NCBI GenBank assembly: GCA_905369775.1
Contig: CAJPJR010000023.1
Span: forward strand, 1-29,347
Length of the DNA: 29,347 bases
Reading direction: 5' to 3'
Source: Prevotellaceae bacterium UBA1746
GTDB lineage: Bacteria; Bacteroidota; Bacteroidia; Bacteroidales; Bacteroidaceae
A program made the translations under genes and the position numbers. The notes beneath the pieces were generated by a model. That model worked only from the letters and a program-made list of their open reading frames with translations, was not told the origin of the DNA and ran no database searches. Positions 24,401-29,347 of the stretch are shown piece after piece. Every line of letters starts with the position of its first letter. Within the stretch, counting starts at the first letter, position 1.

Positions 24401-25723
24401 GTGGAGCGACGGGGCACGGTTGAGGAACACGGGGTGGCCTTTCATCACGAGTTCGAGGATGTCGAAGATGACGGGCTCACGACGGTCGACAATTTTCTTG
24501 GCGCTCTTGACGGTCTTGACGATGCCGCGCTCGATGAGCTTGCGGATGATGAAGGGCTTGTAGAGCTCGGCGGCCATGAGTTTGGGGAGACCGCATTCGC
24601 CCATCTTGAGTTCGGGACCTACGACGATGACGGAACGACCGGAATAGTCGACGCGCTTACCGAGGAGGTTCTGGCGGAAACGGCCTTGCTTACCCTTGAG
24701 GGAGTCGGAGAGGGACTTGAGGGGACGGTTGCTTTCGCTCTTGACGGCGCTGCTCTTGCGGCTGTTGTCGAAAAGGCTGTCGACGGCTTCCTGGAGCATG
24801 CGCTTCTCATTGCGCAGGATGACGTCGGGGGCTTTGATCTCGATGAGACGCTTAAGACGGTTGTTGCGGATGAGGACGCGACGATAGAGGTCGTTGAGGT
24901 CGGAGGTGGCGAAACGTCCGCCGTCGAGGGGAACGAGGGGACGGAGTTCGGGGGGAGTGACGGGGATGACCTTCATGATCATCCACTCGGGTTTGTTGCG
25001 ATCTTTGGATGCGCGGAACGATTCGACGACTTGGAGGCGCTTGAGGGCTTCGCTCTTGCGGGCTACGGAACCGTCGCTGTTGGCGCGGTCGCGCAGTTCG
25101 TAGGAGAGGCTGTCGAGGTCGATGCGGCGCAGGAGTTCGAGGATGGCCTCGGCGCCCATCTTGGCGATGAACTTGTTGGGATCGGAGTCTTCGAGATACT
25201 GGTTCTCGGTGGGGAGCTTGTGGAGGGCGTCGAGGTATTCGTCTTCGGTGAGCAGGTCGTTGACGGCGAACTCGTCGGAGAGGGCACCGGGTTGTACGAC
25301 GACGTAGCGCTCGTAGTAGATGATCATGTCGAGCTTCTTGGTGGGGATGCCAAGAAGGTAGCCCATCTTGTTGGGCAGGGAACGGAAATACCAGATGTGT
25401 GCGACGGGTACGACGAGCTGGATGTGTCCGGCGCGTTCGCGACGCACTTTCTTTTCGGTCACTTCCACACCGCAACGGTCGCAGACGATGCCTTTATAGC
25501 GAATGCGCTTGTACTTGCCGCAATGGCACTCGTAGTCCTTGGTGGGACCGAAGATGCGTTCGCAGAACAGGCCGTCGCGCTCGGGCTTGTAGGTTCGGTA
25601 GTTGATGGTTTCGGGCTTCAACACTTCGCCGTGGGAGTTGGCCTGAATCTCTTCGGGAGAGGCCAGTCCGATGGTGATCTTCGTGAAGTTGGTTTTTATC
25701 TTTCTGTCTGATTTGAAAGCCAT
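21464..25723 (-). CDS. rpoC: DNA-directed RNA polymerase subunit beta'
   Basis: This is the clamp and active-site subunit of RNA polymerase. The 1419-residue product has the N-terminal zinc site (C66, C68, C81, C84), the rudder/lid region with RFRQNLLGKRVDYSGRSVI, the catalytic NADFDGDQMAVH (469-480) whose three Asp bind the active-site magnesium, and the bridge-helix/trigger-loop region. A second zinc site includes CESKHGVCMKC, and the C-terminal part ends near GLREFNRIVVGDKDDYSG. Length is ordinary for Bacteroidota and no large insertion is apparent. It starts at the ATG at 25723, 35 nt after the rpoB stop, and is cotranscribed with rpoB. Transcription ends at the 21374-21411 hairpin, whereas related genomes usually continue near here with DUF3467 and the str operon. 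Confidence 0.98.
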   Translation of the reverse strand: MAFKSDRKIKTNFTKITIGLASPEEIQANSHGEVLKPETINYRTYKPERDGLFCERIFGPTKDYECHCGKYKRIRYKGIVCDRCGVEVTEKKVRRERAGHIQLVVPVAHIWYFRSLPNKMGYLLGIPTKKLDMIIYYERYVVVQPGALSDEFAVNDLLTEDEYLDALHKLPTENQYLEDSDPNKFIAKMGAEAILELLRRIDLDSLSYELRDRANSDGSVARKSEALKRLQVVESFRASKDRNKPEWMIMKVIPVTPPELRPLVPLDGGRFATSDLNDLYRRVLIRNNRLKRLIEIKAPDVILRNEKRMLQEAVDSLFDNSRKSSAVKSESNRPLKSLSDSLKGKQGRFRQNLLGKRVDYSGRSVIVVGPELKMGECGLPKLMAAELYKPFIIRKLIERGIVKTVKSAKKIVDRREPVIFDILELVMKGHPVFLNRAPSLHRLSIQAFQPKLIEGKAIQLHPLACTAFNADFDGDQMAVHLPLSNEAILESQMLMLQSHNILNPANGAPITVPSQDMVLGLYYITKLRPGAKGTGLTFYGPEEAIIAYNEKRVDMHAPVKVLVDDLNENGLPIRHLVETSVGRVIVNEVIPGEVGFINTIISKKSLRDIITRVIKAVGMSRACEFLDGIKNLGYLKAYEGGLSFNLDDIIIPAEKADIVKAGNERVEQIMGDYGMGFITDNERYNQVIDTWTKVNSDIKSTLMKQMTEADQGFNAVFMMLDSGARGSADQIAQLAGMRGLMAKPQKAGADTRSTIENPILSNFKEGMSVLEYFISTHGARKGLADTALKTADAGYLTRRLVDVSHDVIINEEDCGTLRGLVCTALKNGDEIVSSLSERILGRVSVHDIAHPEDGHILVHSGEEITEPIAAAIENAGIEEVEIRSVLTCESKHGVCMKCYGRNLATSKMVQKGEAVGVIAAQSIGEPGTQLTLRTFHAGGIAGGAAANATIVAKNDCRVEFDELRTVDVVGEDGTPGKVVVSRLAEVRFINENTGIVLSTQNVPYGSQLFVSEGESLTKGTLVAKWDPFNAVIVTEVGGRIIFEDVKEGSTYRVEEDEATGLRERIIIESKERGVVPSAHIVNENGDTLRTYNFPINGHLVVEDKQVLKAGDIIVKIPRVVGSAGDITGGLPRVTELFEARNPSNPAVVSEIDGEISMGAIKRGNREVIVTSKLGEIKKYLVPLSKQILVQENDFVRAGTPLSDGSITPGDILAIQGPTAVQEYIVNEVQDVYRLQGVKINDKHFEVIVRQMMRKVQINEPGDTRFLEQQIVDKNDFAEENDRIWGKKVVVDAGDSETMKKGMIVTARKLRDEISQLKRRDLRPVVVRDAVPATSTQILQGITRAALQTKSFMSAASFQETTKVLNEAAISGKTDYLEGMKENVICGHLIPAGTGLREFNRIVVGDKDDYSGEPEERENA

Positions 25724-25758
25724 AACCTATGTATATTGTGTATGAGAAAGATTCGCGA

Positions 25759-28700
25759 TTAGTCGAGGGTGATGCTGAGACCGAGACCGCGGAGCTCGTG
25801 AAGGAGGACATTGAGCGATTCGGGGATGCCGGGGGTGGGCATGGGATCGCCTTTGACAATGGCTTCGTAAGCTTTGGAACGACCGGTGACATCGTCGGAC
25901 TTGATGGTGAGGATTTCTTGGAGGACGTGGCTTGCACCGAAGGCTTCGATGGCCCAGACCTCCATCTCTCCGAAACGCTGACCACCGAACTGGGCTTTAC
26001 CGCCGAGGGGCTGTTGCGTGATGAGCGAGTAGGGTCCGATGGAACGGGCGTGCATTTTGTCTTCGACCATGTGACCGAGTTTGAGCATGTAGGTCACACC
26101 GACAGTGGCTTTTTGGTCGAAGCGTTCGCCCGTGGCACCATCGTAGAGCTGGGTGGCGCAGTAGCGGGGAAGTCCGGCTTTGTCGGTCCACTCGCAGAGA
26201 TCTTCGAGGTGGGCACCGTCGAAGATGGGGGTAGCGAACTTGACGCCGAGCTTCTTACCGGCGTAACCGAGGACGGCTTCGAACACCTGACCGATGTTCA
26301 TACGCGAAGGCACACCGAGGGGGTTGAGGACGATGTCGACAGGCGTACCGTCGGCCAAGAAGGGCATGTCTTCCTGACGTACGATCTTGGACACGATACC
26401 TTTGTTACCGTGACGACCTGCCATCTTATCGCCGACACCGATCTTGCGCTTTTTGGCGATGTAGACTTTCGCCATCTGGATGATGCCGCTGGGGAGTTCG
26501 TCGCCGATGTTGATGGCGTACTTTTTGCGGCTGCGCACGGCGTCCATCTCGTTGTATTTGTGGAGATAGTTGATGACCAAATCGCGGATCATGTGGTCGA
26601 TGCGCGCATCACCGGTCCAGTTGTCGAGCTCGACGGAGGTGAAGTCGAGGGTTTTGAGGAGCGACTCGGAAATGATGGCGCCCTTGGCGATGACTTCCGC
26701 GCCCATGTTGTCCTTGACGCCTTGGCAGGTGTGGCCTTTGGTGAGGGCAACGAGCTTTTCGACGGCGATGTTGAGGAGGTTGTTGGCTTCCTTCTCGAAA
26801 TCGTCTTCGATCTTTTGGAGTTTGACCTTGTCGGCTGCTTTCTCAGCACGCGATGCTTTGTGGACGCGGCTGAAGAGGCGCTTGTTGATGACCACACCGG
26901 CGAGCGAGGGGTTGGCCTTGAGAGAGGCGTCTTTCACGTCACCGGCTTTGTCGCCGAAGATGGCGCGCAAGAGCTTTTCTTCCGGCGTGGGATCGCTTTC
27001 GCCCTTCGGGGTGATCTTACCAATGAGGATGTCGCCGGGCACGATGCGGGCGCCTACACGCACGATACCGTTTTCGTCGAGGTCTTTCGTGGCTTCTTCC
27101 GACACGTTCGGGATGTCGTTGGTCAGGACTTCCATGCCGCGTTTGGTCTCGCGCACTTCGAGCGAATATTCGTCGACGTGTACCGAGGTGAGGATGTCTT
27201 CGCGCACCATGCGTTCGTTGAGCACGATGGCGTCCTCGTAGTTGTAGCCCTTCCACGGCATGTAGGCGACGAGGAGGTTGCGACCAAGTGCGAGTTCGCC
27301 GTCTTCGGTGGCATAACCTTCGGTGAGGATGTCGCCTGCTTTGACGCGCTGTCCTTTTTCGCAGATGGGACGCAGGTCGATCGTCATGTTTTGGTTCGTA
27401 CGGCGGAACTTGGGGATGTCGTATGTGACGGTCGAAGAATCGAAGGCGCAGAATTCTTCATCGGCGGTGCGATCGTAGGTGATCACGATCTTCGTGGCGT
27501 CGACAAAGTCTATGACGCCGTCGCGTTCAGCCGTGATCATCGTGCGGCTGTTTTCGCAGACCTGCTTCTCAATACCGGTTCCGACGATCGGAGACTCGGA
27601 ATGAATGAGGGGCACGGCCTGACGCATCATGTTCGATCCCATGAGTGCGCGGTGGGCATCGTCGTGTTCGAGGAAGGGAATGAGCGCTGCGGCGATCGAG
27701 GCGATCTGCTGCGGTGCCACGTCCATGAGTTCGACTTCGGAGGGAGCCACCACGGGGTAATCTGCGTCCTGACGGCTCTTTACGTTCTTGCGAATGAACG
27801 TTCCGTCGGGACGAAGCGGAGCATTACCTTGACCAATGATTTTGCCTTCTTCTTCTTCGGCGCTGAGGTAGACGACCTCATCATTGTTGAGGTTGGCTTT
27901 GTAGATGTCGTGACCTTCTTCGTCTTTCTCTCCGCTGTTTTGTACCAAACGGTAAGGCGTCTCGATGAATCCGAGATCGTTGATCTTAGCATAGACGCAG
28001 AGCGAGGAGATCAAACCAATGTTCGGTCCTTCAGGGCTTTCGATCGGGCAGAGGCGACCATAGTGGGTGTAGTGCACGTCGCGCACTTCGAAACCGGCGC
28101 GTTCGCGCGAAAGACCTCCGGGACCGAGGGCAGAAAGACGACGCTTGTGCGTGACTTCAGCCAGCGGGTTGGTCTGGTCCATGAACTGCGAAAGTGCATT
28201 CGTACCGAAGAACGAGTTGATCACGCTCGAGATGGTCTTCGCGTTGATCAGGTCGGTCGGCGTGAACACTTCGTTGTCGCGCACATTCATGCGTTCGCGA
28301 ATGGTGCGGCTCATACGTGCCAAACCGATCGAGAACTGGTTGGAGAGTTGTTCACCGACCGTGCGCACACGGCGATTCGAAAGGTGGTCGATATCATCGA
28401 CCGACGCTTTCGAGTTGATCAGTTCGATGAGGTATTTGATGATCGCGATGATGTCTTCGCGCGTGAGTACGCGCACATCGAACGAGGTATCGAGACCGAG
28501 TTTCTTGTTGATGCGATAACGACCCACTTCACCGAGGTCGTAACGCTTGTCGGAGAAGAAGAGGTTGTTGATGACTTCGCGTGCACTCGCATCATCGGCG
28601 GGTTCTGCGTTACGCAACTGGCGATAGATCTCGATCACCGCTTCACGCTCGGAGTTCGTGCGGTCTTTGTTGAACGTGTTGAAGATGATCGAATAGTCGG

Positions 28701-29347
28701 TGTTGCCACTTTCCTCGTGGTGGAGGAGAATGGTGGGAGCGCCGCTCTCGATGATCTCGAGGATGTTGTCTTCGTCGAGAACAGTTTCACGTTCGAAGAG
28801 AATCTCGCTGCGTTCGATCGAGGTCACTTCACCTGTTGCCTCGTCGACGAAGTCTTCCGTACGCGATTTGGTGACGCGACCGGCCAATTTGCGACCGATG
28901 GCCTTTTTGAGGTTGGTCTTGTTGACCTTCACTTCTTCAGCCAGACCGAAAAGCTGGAGAATATCCTTATCACTTTCGTAACCGATGGCACGGAGCAAGG
29001 TGGTGACGGGCAACTTCTTCTTACGATCGATGTAAGCGTACATGACGCTATTGATGTCCGTGGCGAATTCGATCCAGCTACCTTTGAACGGAATGATGCG
29101 CGCGCTGTAGAGCTGCGAACCATTGGCGTGAACACTCGATCCGAAGAACACACCGGGCGAACGGTGCAACTGTGAAACGACCACACGTTCGGCACCGTTG
29201 ATCACAAACGTGCCGTTGTCGGTCATATAAGGAATCATGCCCAAGAATACGCTCTGCTCCGACGTTTCAAATTCTTCGTGATCGGGGTCGGTGCAGAAGA
29301 GTTTCAACTTGGCACGCAAGGGGACACTGTAAGTCAGTCCGCGCTCC
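25759..29347 (-). CDS. rpoB: DNA-directed RNA polymerase subunit beta (5' end outside the window)
   Basis: This is the catalytic partner of beta'. About 1195 residues are visible; the frame continues through the window edge (ERGLTYSVPLRAKLKLF), so the true N-terminus lies outside. Key segments: the fork/rifampicin pocket LSQFMDQTNPLAEVTHKRR followed by LSALGPGGLSRERAGFEV, then GRLCPIESPEGPNIGLI, the MAGRHGNKG block, and the C-terminal GGKAQFGGQRFGEMEVWA. The residues usually changed in rifampicin resistance (the Asp of MDQ, the His of THKRR, the Ser of LSALG) are wild type. It is followed 35 nt later by rpoC on the same strand. The promoter and the upstream rplKAJL genes, if present, are not in the window. 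Confidence 0.98.
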   Translation of the reverse strand, partial: ERGLTYSVPLRAKLKLFCTDPDHEEFETSEQSVFLGMIPYMTDNGTFVINGAERVVVSQLHRSPGVFFGSSVHANGSQLYSARIIPFKGSWIEFATDINSVMYAYIDRKKKLPVTTLLRAIGYESDKDILQLFGLAEEVKVNKTNLKKAIGRKLAGRVTKSRTEDFVDEATGEVTSIERSEILFERETVLDEDNILEIIESGAPTILLHHEESGNTDYSIIFNTFNKDRTNSEREAVIEIYRQLRNAEPADDASAREVINNLFFSDKRYDLGEVGRYRINKKLGLDTSFDVRVLTREDIIAIIKYLIELINSKASVDDIDHLSNRRVRTVGEQLSNQFSIGLARMSRTIRERMNVRDNEVFTPTDLINAKTISSVINSFFGTNALSQFMDQTNPLAEVTHKRRLSALGPGGLSRERAGFEVRDVHYTHYGRLCPIESPEGPNIGLISSLCVYAKINDLGFIETPYRLVQNSGEKDEEGHDIYKANLNNDEVVYLSAEEEEGKIIGQGNAPLRPDGTFIRKNVKSRQDADYPVVAPSEVELMDVAPQQIASIAAALIPFLEHDDAHRALMGSNMMRQAVPLIHSESPIVGTGIEKQVCENSRTMITAERDGVIDFVDATKIVITYDRTADEEFCAFDSSTVTYDIPKFRRTNQNMTIDLRPICEKGQRVKAGDILTEGYATEDGELALGRNLLVAYMPWKGYNYEDAIVLNERMVREDILTSVHVDEYSLEVRETKRGMEVLTNDIPNVSEEATKDLDENGIVRVGARIVPGDILIGKITPKGESDPTPEEKLLRAIFGDKAGDVKDASLKANPSLAGVVINKRLFSRVHKASRAEKAADKVKLQKIEDDFEKEANNLLNIAVEKLVALTKGHTCQGVKDNMGAEVIAKGAIISESLLKTLDFTSVELDNWTGDARIDHMIRDLVINYLHKYNEMDAVRSRKKYAINIGDELPSGIIQMAKVYIAKKRKIGVGDKMAGRHGNKGIVSKIVRQEDMPFLADGTPVDIVLNPLGVPSRMNIGQVFEAVLGYAGKKLGVKFATPIFDGAHLEDLCEWTDKAGLPRYCATQLYDGATGERFDQKATVGVTYMLKLGHMVEDKMHARSIGPYSLITQQPLGGKAQFGGQRFGEMEVWAIEAFGASHVLQEILTIKSDDVTGRSKAYEAIVKGDPMPTPGIPESLNVLLHELRGLGLSITLD

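Noticed and set aside
27900..28250. Possible rifampicin-resistance change in rpoB
   Set aside because: The pocket residues (the Asp of MDQ, the His of THKRR, the Ser of LSALG) are all wild type; the few differences from E. coli are ordinary phylum variation.
21395..29175. Long open frames antisense to rpoC and rpoB (about 600, 800 and 1150 codons)
   Set aside because: They mirror unmistakable RNA polymerase genes, and their Asp/Val/Gly-rich products are codon-bias shadows. There are no promoters or motifs.

Overview
The window comes from a member of the phylum Bacteroidota, most likely order Bacteroidales (Prevotella/Porphyromonas-like). The S7, S12, EF-G, RpoB and RpoC proteins are of that type. 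Several upstream regions carry the Bacteroidota sigma-factor signature TTG-N19/20-TAnnTTTG. Two large secreted proteins end in the GVYV-NGKK-K tail typical of type IX secretion-like cargo in this order. I cannot fix the genus from the sequence alone.

Layout. Positions 1-1820: the str operon on the minus strand (rpsL, rpsG, start of fusA) with its own promoter. Positions 1857-4012: an OmpA-C-like outer-membrane protein on minus, with a matched pair of divergent promoters. Positions 4144-4556: a DUF3467 gene on plus with a terminator. Positions 4557-5269: a non-coding stretch holding a nested hairpin and a candidate promoter. Positions 5270-10833: a tight four-gene envelope operon on plus, encoding an LTA-synthase-like sulfatase-fold membrane enzyme, a membrane-anchored purple-acid-phosphatase-like phosphoesterase, a glycosyltransferase, and a fused glycosyltransferase/LPS-kinase. 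Positions 11126-13694: a convergent minus-strand operon with an LpxL/HtrB-type acyltransferase and two paralogous GT2 glycosyltransferases. Positions 13812-17588: a 1258-residue modular secreted protein. Positions 17692-18677: about 1 kb of GC-rich, repeat-filled DNA without a credible gene. Positions 18774-21166: a second secreted protein followed by a 70-residue protein of unknown function. Positions 21374-29347: rpoC and most of rpoB on minus, with a strong terminator.

Functionally, the two convergent operons look like one lipid A / LOS-core (or other surface glycolipid) assembly and decoration neighbourhood: an acyltransferase, four GT modules, a sugar kinase domain, and a phospho-group transferase/phosphatase pair. 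In Bacteroidales I know, rpoB-rpoC, DUF3467 and rpsL-rpsG-fusA are usually adjacent and co-oriented. Here about 17 kb of envelope and secreted-protein genes lies between rpoC and DUF3467, and DUF3467 is flipped relative to rpsL.

The least explained sequence is the 17894-18369 element. It has twelve copies of the heptamer CTTCACC/GGTGAAG in about 430 bp, bounded by two long imperfect inverted arms and containing a perfect 18-bp palindrome. It looks like an extragenic repeat (MITE- or REP-like) or a structured RNA locus. The other items worth following are the GT2-kinase fusion, the small protein after the secreted protein, and the OmpA-like domain that lacks its peptidoglycan-binding aspartate.
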